From positions 1 to 64,000 of the forward strand of contig CAVUTF010000034.1 of assembly GCA_963744305.1 (NCBI GenBank): a stretch of DNA of 64,000 nt, in the 5' to 3' direction. The notes beneath the pieces are model-generated. The model saw only the letters and a list, made by a program, of their open reading frames with translations, was not told the origin of the DNA and ran no database searches. A program made the translations under genes and the position numbers. The DNA comes from FEN-1219 sp963744305 (lineage in GTDB: Bacteria > Pseudomonadota > Gammaproteobacteria > Steroidobacterales > Rariloculaceae). Positions 9,476 to 19,769 of the stretch are shown here, piece after piece (the first letter of the stretch is position 1; every line of letters starts with the position of its first letter).

Positions 9476-9994
9476 TCACTGCCCGCCGGCGCTCTTTTGG
9501 ATCGCCGCGAGGACGGCGGCAGTGATATCGACCTTGGTGCTGAAATACAGCACGTCGGCGACGACGAGGTCATACTGCTGGGCGCGCGCGTACGCCTGAA
9601 CTTGCTGAAGCAGCTCGCGCTGCAACTTCCCGAGCTCTTCGTTGCGGCGAATGTTCAGATCCTCGAGATACTCGTTCTCGGTGCGCTGCAGCTCGCGCTG
9701 GCCATCCCGGATCTGCCGCTCGAGATTCAAGCGCTCTGCCTCGCCCATGACGGGTGCATCGCGCTGAAAGGTTTCCTGCTGGGTCTGCAGCCGCTGGCGC
9801 ATCGCGAGAATCTCGCCTTGCCTCGTTTGAAACTCTTTCTGCAATGCGTCGTTAACGGCTTTCGATTGCGGCGCTTGCTCGATGAGCTGGGCGACGTTGA
9901 CCACACCGATCTTCAAGTTGTTTTGCGCGTGCAGCGCGTTCGTCGAGAGCAGGCTCAACGACAACAATGTCGCGGTTAGACTCGACTTGATCAT
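9476..9994 (-). CDS. skp: Periplasmic chaperone Skp/OmpH
   Basis: Periplasmic chaperone that holds unfolded outer-membrane proteins on the way to the Bam complex. The 172-residue precursor has a signal peptide of about 23 residues ending ALHAQ. The mature N-terminus KIGVVNVAQLIEQAPQSK is typical of OmpH/Skp. A long heptad-patterned central part (about 45-120), rich in Gln, Glu and Arg, forms the coiled-coil tentacles. It lies 20 bases downstream of bamA and upstream of lpxD, matching the bamA-skp-lpxD order. Intact. Confidence 0.93.
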   Translation of the reverse strand: MIKSSLTATLLSLSLLSTNALHAQNNLKIGVVNVAQLIEQAPQSKAVNDALQKEFQTRQGEILAMRQRLQTQQETFQRDAPVMGEAERLNLERQIRDGQRELQRTENEYLEDLNIRRNEELGKLQRELLQQVQAYARAQQYDLVVADVLYFSTKVDITAAVLAAIQKSAGGQ

Positions 9995-10014
9995 GAATTC
10001 AAGTTCCTCAACTT

Positions 10015-12455
10015 TTAGAAGGCGTTGCCGATGGAAAACTGAAACCGTTCCACTTCGTCGCCATAGAACCGGTCGGTCTCGTCGTCCTCGTTCAAAGGGA
10101 CGGCATAGCTAAACCTCAGCAATCCCAGTGGCGCTAGCCATTCGACGCCGAGTCCAACGGATTTCTTCAACTTATCATAATCGAAATCGTAGTCGATAGG
10201 ATCACCGAGCTTGTCGTAGAAATTGACGCCGCCGGTCGAGAACACGTTGCCGACATCGTAGAACAGCGCGATTCGTGTCGACCCGGCAATCTTCGCGGGC
10301 GTCGGGATGATCAGCTCGAACTGATTGACGAAGAGCAAATTGCCGCCGTACGGATTGCGCAGCGAATCGAGCGGGCCGAGATAGCTCTCCTTGAAACCGC
10401 GCACCGAGCCGGGCCCGCCGGCGTAACGGTTGCGAAACGGCGGCAGCGCGGTCGTTTCGCCAAAGGCGTCGCCGTACGACAACTCGCTGTTGATCTTGAA
10501 TCGCCAACGGCCCGGCATCCGCATGTATTTCGTAAAGTCGAGTCCCGCTACGAAATACTCGACTTCGCTGCCAGGCACCGACGGCGTTGAAATTCACGCC
10601 GAGCCGCGTACCGACGTCCGGAAACAGCACGCGGTTGCGCGTGTCGAACGACCACCCGAGCACGAGCTCCAAGCTCTGCACCGTCGTGCCGAATACATTG
10701 GCGGCGTTACAGGCGGCCGCCAGCAGACCGGACTCGTCAGTAACGTCGAACTCCTGGGCGCCCAGCACACAGAACGGATCGCCGTTGGACCGCACCCATT
10801 CGACGGCCTGCTGGGAGCTGTACAAGCTCGTGAGAAGCTCGGAATCCTGATAAGCGAGACCGAACCGCAGTGCCTGGTACTCCGTGATCTCATACCCCCA
10901 GTTGATGCCGGCCGATAGCATCGTCGTGGAGAAGTCGGACGTCACGGACGTGAACTGCGTGATGTCCTGATACGTCAGGGAGATCGTTCGCGCGAGGCCG
11001 TCGATGTTGCGATACAGGTCCGTGAAATTGACGTCGTAGACCTTCTGATACTCGCCGCCGCGCAGCTCCATCGCGACGCGGTTGCCGGTGCCCATGAAAT
11101 TCGAGTGGATGAAATTGCCGCCGAGCGTCACGCCGTAAGTCTCGGAGAATCCCAGGCTGCCGCCGAACTGACCCGGCAGACCTTCCTCGATCGTGAAATC
11201 GACGTCGACGAGGTCCGCGCTGCCGGCCACCGGAGTCGTTTCGTGCTCGACGGATTCGATATACGGCAACCGCTGCAGCCGCACTTGCGAGCGCTCCACG
11301 AGATCGTTCGACAGATAAGCGCCTTCCATCTGCCGCATCTCGCGCCGCAACACCTCGTCGTTCATGTTGTCGGCGCCGTTGAAGTTGATGCGCCGCACGT
11401 AGACTCGATTCTGCGGATCGACGAAGAACGTGATGGCCGCCTCTTTCGTCTCTTTGTTGAGCTCCGGCACAGCGCGTATCGTGGCGAACGCGTAGCCGTC
11501 TTGTCCTAACCGCAAGCTCATGAACTGCTCGTGTGGACGCGAGCAGGCTCTGCGAGAAGATCTGGCCGGGCTGGGCCAAGATCAGCGCTTTGAGATCGTC
11601 CTCGGGCACCACCATCTCTCCGGCGAGCTTCACGTCCGAGATCGTGTAGCGATCGCCCTCCTCGATACTGATCGTGACGAAGATATCGCGCTTGTCTGGC
11701 GAGATCGCCACTTGCACATCGTCCAAGCGGAAGTCGGCGAACCCTCGATCCATGTAGTACGACCGCAGTTTCTCGAGGTCGCCCTCGAGCGCTTCTTTCG
11801 AGTAGCGATCGTTCTGCCGGATGAACGACAGCATGTTGCCCGTAGAAAGCTCGAAACCGGCGATGATCTCGTCGTCCGGAAACTGCGTATTGCCGACGAT
11901 GTTGACTTGCCGGATCTTTGCGCGATCGCCTTCCTCAATCTGGATCGAGACGCGGACGCGATTGTCGTCGAGGGACTCGACGGTCGGAGTGATCTTTGCG
12001 CCGTACTTGCCGCGGCCGTAGTACTCCGCCGTCAACGATTGCGTGACCTCCTCGAGGATGGATTGATCGAAAGTCTTGCCCTGAGCGAGCCCGATCTCGG
12101 TGAGCGACTTCGTCAGGTCCTCATCCTTGATGTCCTTGTTGCCGTCGAACGTGAATTCCAGGATGGTCGGGCGCTCGAGCACCGCGATCACGAGAGTGTC
12201 GCCGTCGCGGCGCAGCTCGACATCTTGGAAAAATCCGGCTTGGTACAACGCGCGAATGGACTCGCGGGCGCGCTGCTCGTCGACCATGTCGCCGATGTTG
12301 ATCGGCAGATAGTTGTAGACGGTGCCTTCGGAGATGCGCTGCGCGCCCTCCACCGAGAAGTTGCGCACGACGAATGGATCCCACGCGTGACTCGCGGCGC
12401 TCGCGGCACAGCCGCCGAGCAACAGCGCGAACCTCGCTACCCCCACGGTCTTCAT
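10015..12455 (-). CDS. bamA: Outer membrane protein assembly factor BamA (two frameshifts)
   Basis: Core of the Bam complex that folds and inserts beta-barrel proteins into the outer membrane. Start ATG 12455 (MKTVGVARFALLLGG, signal peptide) overlaps the rseP stop by one base. Five POTRA domains are followed by a 16-strand barrel with GGPGSVRGFKESYLGP, the conserved loop-6 VRGF motif, and a C-terminal Phe. The reading frame breaks near 11535 (inside POTRA 4) and near 10575 (barrel); correcting one base at each gives about 813 residues (E. coli 810). BamA is essential, so these are most likely sequence errors. Expected to be transcribed with rseP and skp. Confidence 0.93.
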
Positions 12456-13833
12456 CAGCTGAATATTCTGGAGAGGTCGTTGTAGAACACGAAGCTCATG
12501 AGCACGATCAGGAACAGGACGCCGACTTGATGGCCGAGCATCAGTGCCCTCTCGGACAACGGCGATCCTTTGAGCCATTCGGCGATTTGGTAGGCGATCT
12601 GACCGCCGTCGAGCAGAGGAATCGGGAGCAGATTCAGGATTCCGAGGCTGATGCTGACGACGGCCAAGAAGCTCAAGAAGGCGCTGAAGCCCGCCTGGGC
12701 GCTGTCGCCCGCAAAGGTAGCAATCGTGATCGGGCCCGAAATGTTCTTGACGGACACGTCGCCGACGATCATACGCACGAGCATCCGCACGGTGAGCGCG
12801 CTCACCTCCCACGTTTTGTCGATGGCGCGCGGCAGCGACTCGAGCACGCCGTAACGCTGCTCCGCGCGCAGGCTCTCGATCACCTCCGGGGCGAACGCGA
12901 CCGGCCGCGACGCGCCGATCCGTCCCACCGTCTCGCCGTTGTCTTCGACCTGCCCGACCGTTACAGGCACGGACAAGCGTTCGCCGCCGCGCTCGACCGT
13001 GAGCTCGATCGTCTCGCCGGGCCGCTTTCTGACGAACTCCACGAGCTGTTCCCAACCCGTGAGCTTCGTGCCGTTCGCCTCGAGCACCCGATCGCCCACC
13101 TTGAGGCCCGCACGCTCTGCGGCCAAGCCCGGACTAAGATCTGCGATCACGGCCGGCATTACGGGACCGGGCTGAAATCCCAAACCGCTGAACAGCGCGC
13201 TCGGCGCCGTGAGCTCGGCTTCGCGGCCCGTCACATCGAGCTCGACGCTTTTCGTCGCGCCGCTCGACGATCGCACGACGAGGTCGATGCGCGCGTCGGA
13301 AAGAAGCTCGTCCAGAATCGCGAGCGTCGCATGCTCCCAGGTTTCGGTCTCGCGGCCGCCTACGGATCGAATCTCATCGTCGGCACGCAAGCCGGCGCTT
13401 TCCGCAATCGAGCCTTCGGTCACGGCGCCGATGATCGGCTTGATGCCCGGCACACCGGTCGCGAACATGATCCAGTACGCGACGATCGCGAACAGGAAGT
13501 TGAAACCGGGTCCTGCGAGCAGCACCGCGATCCGCTGCGGAACTGGCCGCGATTGAACGCGCGATGGCTATCGGCGGTCGGAACCGGCCCCTCGCGCTCG
13601 TCGAGCATCTTCACGTAGCCGCCGAGCGGAATCGCCGAGAGCCAATATTCGATTCGGTCGGGATCGGATCCTCGCCAGCGCAACAGCGGCCGGCCAAACC
13701 CGATCGAGTAGCGCAGAACCTTGAAGCCGAGGCGGCGTGCGACCCAGTAGTGGCCGAACTCGTGAACCGCCACGAGCACGCCGATCGCGACGATAAAGGC
13801 CAATACCCGAATGAGGATGTCTTCTACTTGCAC
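12455..13833 (-). CDS. rseP: Site-2 protease RseP (one frameshift)
   Basis: Inner-membrane zinc metalloprotease that makes the intramembrane cut in anti-sigma factor RseA during the envelope stress response. The first membrane helix carries VAVHEFGHYWVARR (HExxH, about residues 23-28). Two PDZ-like domains follow, then the C-terminal NLLPIPLLDGGQ with the third zinc ligand. The frame breaks near 13550 just after HRAFNR, where one C appears lost; restoring it gives about 460 residues (E. coli 450). The stop overlaps the bamA start. The 131-base gap to cdsA lacks dxr, which many relatives carry near here. Confidence 0.93.
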
Positions 13834-13964
13834 GTGTCTTGCTCTACCTCACGAACGCGCGGTTCCTTCGCACTACGGCGACATTCTAACTGTTCGACGC
13901 GACCCCACCCAGAACGGGCTCCCTTTGGCTACACAGACCATCCCTTCGCGGCTCTAGTTCCGGC

Positions 13965-14765
13965 CTAGCCGAGCACCCCGGCGACCTTCAGACCCAGGGC
14001 AAAGATCGGGACGGCGGCCGTGAGGCTATCGATGCGGTCCATGACCCCGCCGTGGCCCGGTAGCAGCGTCCCGCTGTCCTTTAGGCCCACGTTTCGCTTA
14101 AACATGCTGACGGTCAGATCTCCGACCACCGAGACCAAGGCGGTCGCGATACCGACCGCGATCAACGGCACGGGCGGGAGCCCGATCAGCACTGCCGCGA
14201 GCCCACGCGACCAGCGGCGGCCGCCGCAACCCCGCCGGTCACGCCCTCCCAGGTCTTGCCGGGGCTCACCTTCGGCGCGAGCTTCACGCGCCCGAGCCAC
14301 CGGCCGATGCCGTACGCCCCGATGTCCGCGGCCCAGACGATCAGCGAGCACGGTCATCGCGAGCGCGCGCCCCATCGGCTCCAAGCCATGCAAGACAATG
14401 AGCGTCAGCCATGACGGCACCAAGACGATGAGCCCGATCGCCGCGACGCTGCCCGGTTCGAAGCTCCGCGGGTAGGTCAGGACCGCGACAAGCGCGATCA
14501 ACCACCAAAGCGCGGCGACCGCCACGGCGACCGCAACCCCGTCGGGCTCCGGGAAGAACGACGCGAGCACCATGCAACCGAGCACGACGGCGACGTAGGC
14601 GGCTCGCAGCGCCGGCCCTAGCGTTGCGAGACTCGCCCATTCCCAAGCGCCTGCAAGCCAAAGCGCGCCGAATACGATGGCGGCGCCGGGGTTCGGCAGA
14701 AAAAAGACCGTAATTGTGATCACGCCGCCGAGGATCGCGCCTGTGATGAACCGTGTCGCTAGCAA
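13965..14765 (-). CDS. cdsA: Phosphatidate cytidylyltransferase CdsA (two compensating frameshifts)
   Basis: Makes CDP-diacylglycerol from CTP and phosphatidate in the inner membrane, feeding all phospholipid synthesis. The start is TTG 14765 (MLATRFITGAILGG), overlapping the uppS stop region. Several hydrophobic helices are visible, and the family signature is split across SMFKRNVGLKDSG and LLPGHGGVMDRIDS near the C-terminus. Between about 14345 and 14205 the correct sequence (GRWLGRVKLAPKVSPGKTWE) is in another frame, so two opposite indels flank about 45 codons. The nominal length is 266 residues. Confidence 0.92.
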   Translation of the reverse strand: MLATRFITGAILGGVITITVFFLPNPGAAIVFGALWLAGAWEWASLATLGPALRAAYVAVVLGCMVLASFFPEPDGVAVAVAVAALWWLIALVAVLTYPRSFEPGSVAAIGLIVLVPSWLTLIVLHGLEPMGRALAMTVLADRLGRGHRGVRHRPVARAREARAEGEPRQDLGGRDRRGCGGRRWSRGLAAVLIGLPPVPLIAVGIATALVSVVGDLTVSMFKRNVGLKDSGTLLPGHGGVMDRIDSLTAAVPIFALGLKVAGVLG

Positions 14766-15521
14766 CCCACGGCCTCGATCTGCTCTCCGGTGCGGCCGAA
14801 GCGGCGTTGGCGGCGCGCATAGAACTCGAACGCATTGCGCAGCTCCGCCGCCGTGAAATCCGGCCAAAGCACGTCGGAGAAGAAGACCTCGGCGTACGCG
14901 ATATCCCACAGAAGGAAGTTGCTGATCCGCTTTTCGCCGCCGGTTCTGATCAGCAAATCGACGCTCGGACACCCCGCAGTGGTCAACGCGGCTGCGAATT
15001 TGGCCTCATCTATTTCTTTGGGGTCGAGTCTGCCCTCGACGGCCTCCAGCGCGAGCTTGCGAGCGGCTTGCGCCAAGTCCCAACGACCGCCGTATGCGAC
15101 CGCGACCACGAGATCCATGCGCGTATTGTCCGCGCGTCGTGACCTCCGCGGCCTCCGTCGCGGCGCGCAAGCGCGGGTTCAGGGCTTGCAGATCGCCGAT
15201 GAAGCTCAAGCGAATCCGATTCGCGTCCAGCTCGGCGACCTCGCGCTCGAGCGCATCGACGAACAGCGACATCAAGCCCCGCACTTCCTCCACGGGCCGC
15301 CGCCAGTTCTCGCTCGAGAACGCGAACAGCGTGAGCATTTGCACGCCCGCTTCTGCGCAACACTCGACGGTGGCCCGCACCGGCTTGATGCCGGCCTGGT
15401 GGCCCGCTTGGCGAGGCAGCGCGCGGCGGCGCGCCCAGCGGCCATTGCCGTCCATGATGACGGCGACGTGCCGGGGCGTGATGCTTTCGGTTTTGGGATT
15501 GGCCGGATTGGCGACCATCAT
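14759..15521 (-). CDS. uppS: Undecaprenyl pyrophosphate synthase UppS (one frameshift)
   Basis: Cis-prenyltransferase that extends farnesyl diphosphate with eight isopentenyl units to make undecaprenyl diphosphate, the lipid carrier for peptidoglycan and O-antigen. The N-terminal part has VAVIMDGNGRWARRR with the catalytic Asp. The C-terminal part has LLIRTGGEKRISNFLLWD. The frame breaks near 15130, between the ATEAAEVTTR and NTRMDLVVAVAYGG segments. The corrected length is about 254 residues (E. coli 253). It overlaps cdsA by 7 bases and follows frr by 18. Confidence 0.93.
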
Positions 15522-15539
15522 CGAGGATTTCCGGTTCGA

Positions 15540-16097
15540 TCAGAATTCCATGATCTCGGCTTCCTTATCTTTCAGAAGCGCGTCGATCTGGGATACATGG
15601 CGATCGGTGAGCTTCTGGATTTCTTCTTTCGCTCGGCGATCGTCGTCTTCGGTGATCATTTTTTCCTTCAACAAGTCCTTGAGGTCGTTCAGGGCGTCGT
15701 GGCGCACCGCGCGGACGGCGACGCGGCCGCTTTCCGCCGACGCGCGCACCACGCGCACGAGCTCCCGCCGGCGCTCCTCGGTCATCGGCGGCAACGGCAC
15801 GCGAATCACGGTGCCCGCGGAAACGGGCGTCAGGCCCAATCCCGAATTGATGATCGCTTTCTCGACGACGGCGACCATCTGTTTCTCCCACGGAGTCACG
15901 ACCAACGTGCGGGCATCCTCGACCGTGAGGTTCGCAGTCTGCTTGATCGCGACCTTGGAGCCGTAATAGTCGACCATCACGTGCTCGAGAAGGCCGGTGT
16001 GCGCACGGCCCGTGCGCAGGCGCTTCAACTCTTCCTTGAGCGCATCCACGGCGCGGTGCATGCGTTGCTCCGCCTCTTTTTTCACGTCGTTGATCAT
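15540..16097 (-). CDS. frr: Ribosome recycling factor
   Basis: Splits post-termination ribosomes together with EF-G. The protein has exactly 185 residues, the E. coli length. It starts MINDVKKEAEQRMHRAVDAL and contains the conserved LRTGRAHTGLLEHV and PPMTEERRRELV segments that make up the three-helix bundle and its tip domain. It sits between pyrH and uppS in the standard order. Intact. Confidence 0.97.
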   Translation of the reverse strand: MINDVKKEAEQRMHRAVDALKEELKRLRTGRAHTGLLEHVMVDYYGSKVAIKQTANLTVEDARTLVVTPWEKQMVAVVEKAIINSGLGLTPVSAGTVIRVPLPPMTEERRRELVRVVRASAESGRVAVRAVRHDALNDLKDLLKEKMITEDDDRRAKEEIQKLTDRHVSQIDALLKDKEAEIMEF

Positions 16098-16127
16098 TGG
16101 TGGAAACCGCTCATCGGTGCACGATGT

Positions 16128-16877
16128 TTACACGCCCGTGCCCGTGCGCGACAAGTGATTCGCAACGGAAGTCCCGAGCACTTCACCTTTCACGATGCGG
16201 ACGAGGTCGCCCGCGTTGTTCAGATTGAACACCACTAGCGGCAGGTTGTTCTCACGGCACATCACGATCGCCGTATCATCCATGACGCGCAGTTTCTCCG
16301 CGAGCACTTGGTCGAACGACAACGCGCCGTAGCGGACAGCGCTAGGATCTTTCAGCGGGTCGGCGGAATACACGCCGTCGACTTTCGTGGCCTTGATCAG
16401 CACGTCGGCGCCGATCTCGATCGCGCGCAGGCTCGCGGCGGTGTCGGTCGTGAAAAACGGATTGCCCGTGCCGGCCGCGAAGATCGTGACGCGGCCTTTT
16501 TCGAGGTGCCGTACCGCTCGGCGGCGGATGTAGTCCTCGCAAACCTGGTGTATCTGCAACGCCGACAACACGCGCGCGACGGCGCCTTGCCGCTCCAAAG
16601 CATCTTGCAGCGCGAGCGCGTTGATGACCGTGGCGAGCATGCCCATGTGATCGGCCGTGATCCGGTCCATGCCGGCTTCCGCTAGACCGGCGCCGCGGAA
16701 GATGTTGCCGCCGCCGATCACGAGGCCTACTTGCACGCCGAGCGCGACGACTTCCGTGATCTCGACGGCGACTCGACGGATGACGGCAGGGTCGATTCCG
16801 TATTTTTGGCCGCCGAGCAGCGCTTCGCCGCTCAACTTGAGCAGGATCCGCCGATAAGCGGGCGCGCTTTGCGCCAT
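16128..16877 (-). CDS. pyrH: Uridylate kinase
   Basis: Phosphorylates UMP to UDP; bacterial-type hexameric enzyme of the amino-acid-kinase fold. The 249 residues show the N-terminal RILLKLSGEALLG with the phosphate-binding Lys, the glycine loop GLVIGGGNIFRG, and DNIAV-type C-terminal strands (DTAIVMCRENNLPLVVFNL). E. coli PyrH is 241 residues. It lies 55 bases after the tsf stop and 30 before frr, the conserved rpsB-tsf-pyrH-frr order. Intact. Confidence 0.96.
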   Translation of the reverse strand: MAQSAPAYRRILLKLSGEALLGGQKYGIDPAVIRRVAVEITEVVALGVQVGLVIGGGNIFRGAGLAEAGMDRITADHMGMLATVINALALQDALERQGAVARVLSALQIHQVCEDYIRRRAVRHLEKGRVTIFAAGTGNPFFTTDTAASLRAIEIGADVLIKATKVDGVYSADPLKDPSAVRYGALSFDQVLAEKLRVMDDTAIVMCRENNLPLVVFNLNNAGDLVRIVKGEVLGTSVANHLSRTGTGV

Positions 16878-16932
16878 GAACCCCTCGCTGTCCTACGCCG
16901 CGTGGTGAGCGGCACCCGCAAACCCGACTAGG

Positions 16933-17812
16933 TTAGCGGCTCTGGGAAGCCTGCGCCATGACCTCCTGGACGAAGTCGGACGCTTTCTTTTCGATGCCCT
17001 CACCCACTTCGTAGCGCAAGAAACCTTTGACTTTCGCCTTGCCTGCAGCGAGAAGGTCGCGCACGCGTTTGTCCGGATCCTTCACGAACGGCTGGCCCGT
17101 CAGAGTGATCTCCTCGAGATGCTTCCTGAGACGGCCTTCGACCATCTTGGCGACGATCTCGGGCGGCTTACCTTCTCTGGGCCGCCTGGGCGCTCAAGAT
17201 CTCCCGTTCCTTCGCGAGCACGTCTTGCGGAACGTGCTCCGGGCCGACGTAGCGCGGCGACGTGGCCGCGACTTGCATAGCCAAGTCGCGAGCGAGCTCG
17301 GCGTTGCCGCCTTCGAGCTCGAGCAGCACGCCGATGCGGCCCATGTGCACGTAGGGGCCGACGGCGCCCTTCGTCTCGACCATCTGGAAGCGCCGCACGG
17401 CAATGTTCTCGCCGACTTTCGTTACGAGCGCTAGGCGTGCTTCCTCCAAGGTTTGCCCGTCGACCTTCGCTTGCATGAGCTCCGCTACGCTTGCGGGCTT
17501 ACGGCTCAGCGCCACGTTCGCGACGACGTCCACGAATCGGCGGAAGTTCTCGTCCTTGGCAACGAAGTCGGTCTCGGAATTCACCTCGACGATCGCGTGC
17601 CGGCCCGCGGTCTGGTCGCTCTTGATCGCGATCTGTCCCTCGGCGGCCACACGGGAAGCCTTCTTGTCCGCCTTGGCCTGGCCTTGCTTGCGCAGCAATT
17701 CGGCTGCAAGGTCGACGTTGCCGCTGGTCTCCACGAGCGCACGCTTGCAATCCATCATGCCTGCGCCGGTGCGCTCCCGCAGTTCCTTGACCATGTCCGG
17801 CGTGATGTCCAT
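16933..17812 (-). CDS. tsf: Elongation factor Ts (one frameshift)
   Basis: Nucleotide exchange factor for EF-Tu. The N-terminal UBA-like domain is clear (ITPDMVKELRERTGAGMMDC), followed by the HNSETDFVA-type segment (VEVNSETDFVAKDENF). The frame stops near 17172 right after AQAAQR and resumes with EGKPPEIVAKMVEGRL in another frame. The sequence there is a short GA repeat, so a lost dinucleotide explains it. The corrected length is about 293 residues (E. coli 283). It lies directly downstream of rpsB. Confidence 0.94.
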
Positions 17813-17844
17813 TCTCGGTCCCTCGCTGTTATGTTCCTGGTCGC

Positions 17845-18745
17845 CTACTCGCTTGCTTCCTGTTCCGCAGAATCCGCCGGAGCTTCTTCCTCGGCGGGCT
17901 CGGCACTCTCCTCGAGTGGTTTCGGCTTGCCCTTCGATCGCACTTTGGTCACGCGTGCGCGCTTTTTCGTGCCGGTCTTCTTGGCGCGCGCCGCCTCGAC
18001 CTTCGGCCGGCCCTCTTCATCGAGCTCGACGAACTCGTCGTCGCCGGTGGGCACTTCAGGTATCGAGGACTTGCCGTCGAGGACAGCGTCCGCGATGCCC
18101 TGCGCGTAGAGCTGAATCGCGCGCATGGCATCGTCGTTGCCGGGGATCGGATAGTCGACGCCGTCCGGTGAGCAATTCGTGTCGACCACAGCGACGACCG
18201 GGATGGCGAGCTTGCTCGCTTCCCGAACCGCAATCTCCTCGTGGCCGACGTCGATGATGAATACGGCATCCGGCAAGGCGTCCATCTGCTTGATGCCGCC
18301 GAGCGCACGTTCGAGCTTTTCGCGCTCGCGGTTCAGACCGCAGCATCTCCTTCTTCGTGAACTCCGTGCTCGAGCCTGCGGCCGTGATCTCCTCGAGGTC
18401 CCGGAGCCGCTTGATCGACTGGCGGATCGTCTTGAAATTCGTGAGCATGCCGCCGAGCCAACGTTGGCTCACGTGCGGCATTCCGCAGCGCTGCGCCTCG
18501 ACGGCGATCGCCTCGCGTGCCGCGCGTTTGGACCCTACGAAGAGTAGGGTTCCGCCGTCGGCAACGAGCTTGCGAACGAATTCCGCCGCTTCCTTATACA
18601 AGGGCAGCGTACTTTCGAGATTGATGATATGGATCTTGTTGCGCTCGCCGAAAATGTACTGCGACATCTTCGGATTCCAGAAGCGGGTCTGATGTCCGAA
18701 ATGGACACCTGCTTCCAGCATCCGGCGCATGGAAACGTCGGCCAT
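17845..18745 (-). CDS. rpsB: 30S ribosomal protein S2 with long charged C-terminal tail (one frameshift)
   Basis: Small-subunit ribosomal protein needed for S1 binding and 30S assembly. It starts MADVSMRRMLEAGVHFGHQT behind an AGGAG. The conserved WNPKMSQYIFGERNKIHIIN and SQRWLGGMLTNFKTI segments are present. The frame breaks near 18336 (KKEMLR then a shift to LNREREKLERALGG), where one extra T fits. The corrected protein has about 299 residues against 241 in E. coli. The difference is a C-terminal tail of about 60 residues, first Lys/Arg-rich (KKTGTKKRARVTKVRSKGK), then Glu/Ala-rich to the end. Confidence 0.94.
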
Positions 18746-18871
18746 GGAAAACTCCTTTTGGGGTTAATCCTCCACGCGCCCCGCCGGCGACCCTTCGCAG
18801 GGCACCCGCGCCAGCGGTTGACGACGCGTGTGTGTAATTAAGTCAACGTCGATTGCCTCTCGGGCGCGCGC

Positions 18872-18900
18872 TTTATACCATAGCCGGCTTGCAGCAACAA
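18872..18900 (-). promoter_or_regulatory. Probable sigma-70 promoter of rpsB-tsf
   Basis: On the minus strand, a -35 box TTGTTG (18895-18900) and a -10 box TATAAA (18872-18877) are separated by exactly 17 bases. Transcription would start about 120 bases before the rpsB ATG, leaving room for the structured S2-binding leader known from other Gammaproteobacteria; I did not fold it. The oppositely oriented map gene starts about 75 bases beyond the -35 box. Confidence 0.6.
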
Positions 18901-18973
18901 TGTCGATCCGCGCTTGCGCCGCAGAGCTTCCTTAGCGCCCCCTCCTCGGGCGCGCGAGCGGATCATCCCCGGC

Positions 18974-19769
18974 ATGGCCATCACGATAAAAACGCCTGAA
19001 GAGCAGGACAAGATGCGCGTCGCCGGCCGGCTCGCAGCGGATGTCTCGGACATGATCGGGGGCAGGTCCAGCCCGGAATTTCCACGGACGAGCTCGACCG
19101 GATCTGCCACGACTATATCGTGCACGAGCTCGACGCGATCCCGGCGCCCGCTGAACTACCGGGGCTTTCCGAAGTCGATCTGCACGTCGGTGAATCACGT
19201 CGTATGCCACGGCATTCCGAGCGAGCGCGTGCTCAAGAACGGCGACATCGTCAACATCGACGTGACCGTGATCAAGGACGGCTACCACGGCGACACGAGC
19301 CGGATGTTCTTCGTCGGCGAGCCCTCGATCATCGCCGAGCGGCTCGCCCGCGTCGTGCTTCGACGGCATGTGGCGCGGCATCCGCGCGATCCAGCCGGGC
19401 GCGCGGCTCGGCGACATCGGCTATGCGGTGCAGAGCTACGTCGAGGAGCAGCGCTTTTCCGTCGTGCGCGAGTACTGCGGCCACGGCATCGGCCGCGATG
19501 TTTCACGAGGATCCGCAGGTTCTGCACTACGGCAAGCCGCGGCACCGGCGTCGAGCTCGTGCCCGGCATGACCATCACGGTCGAGCCGATGGTCAACGCG
19601 GGCAAACGCGACGTGAAGCTGCTCGCCGACGGCTGGACCGTCGTGACGAAGGATCACTCGCTGTCGGCGCAGTGGGAGCACACCGTGCTTGATCACGGCA
19701 ACCGGCTACGAGGTACTGACGCTCGGGGCCATGGATCGAGAGGCCGGTAGTGGCAACGCATCTCGATGA
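18974..19769 (+). CDS. map: Methionine aminopeptidase type I (multiple frameshifts)
   Basis: Removes the initiator methionine from nascent proteins; a cytoplasmic dinuclear metalloenzyme. The start MAITIKTPEEQDKMRVAGRL at 18974 and the segments FPKSICTSVNHVVCHGIP, NGDIVNIDVTVIKDGYHGDT, GHGIGR and PGMTITVEPMVNAG identify it, including the metal-binding Asp, His and Glu residues. Frame changes occur near 19065, 19150, 19357, 19497, 19540 and 19697: six in 800 bases. Rejoining them gives about 265 residues (E. coli 264) ending GYEVLTLGAMDREAGSGNAS. The stop lies inside the start of glnD. Confidence 0.9.

Noticed and set aside
12374..13618. A 414-codon plus-strand open frame
   Set aside because: Antisense to rseP; no motifs, and rseP is clearly coding on the other strand.
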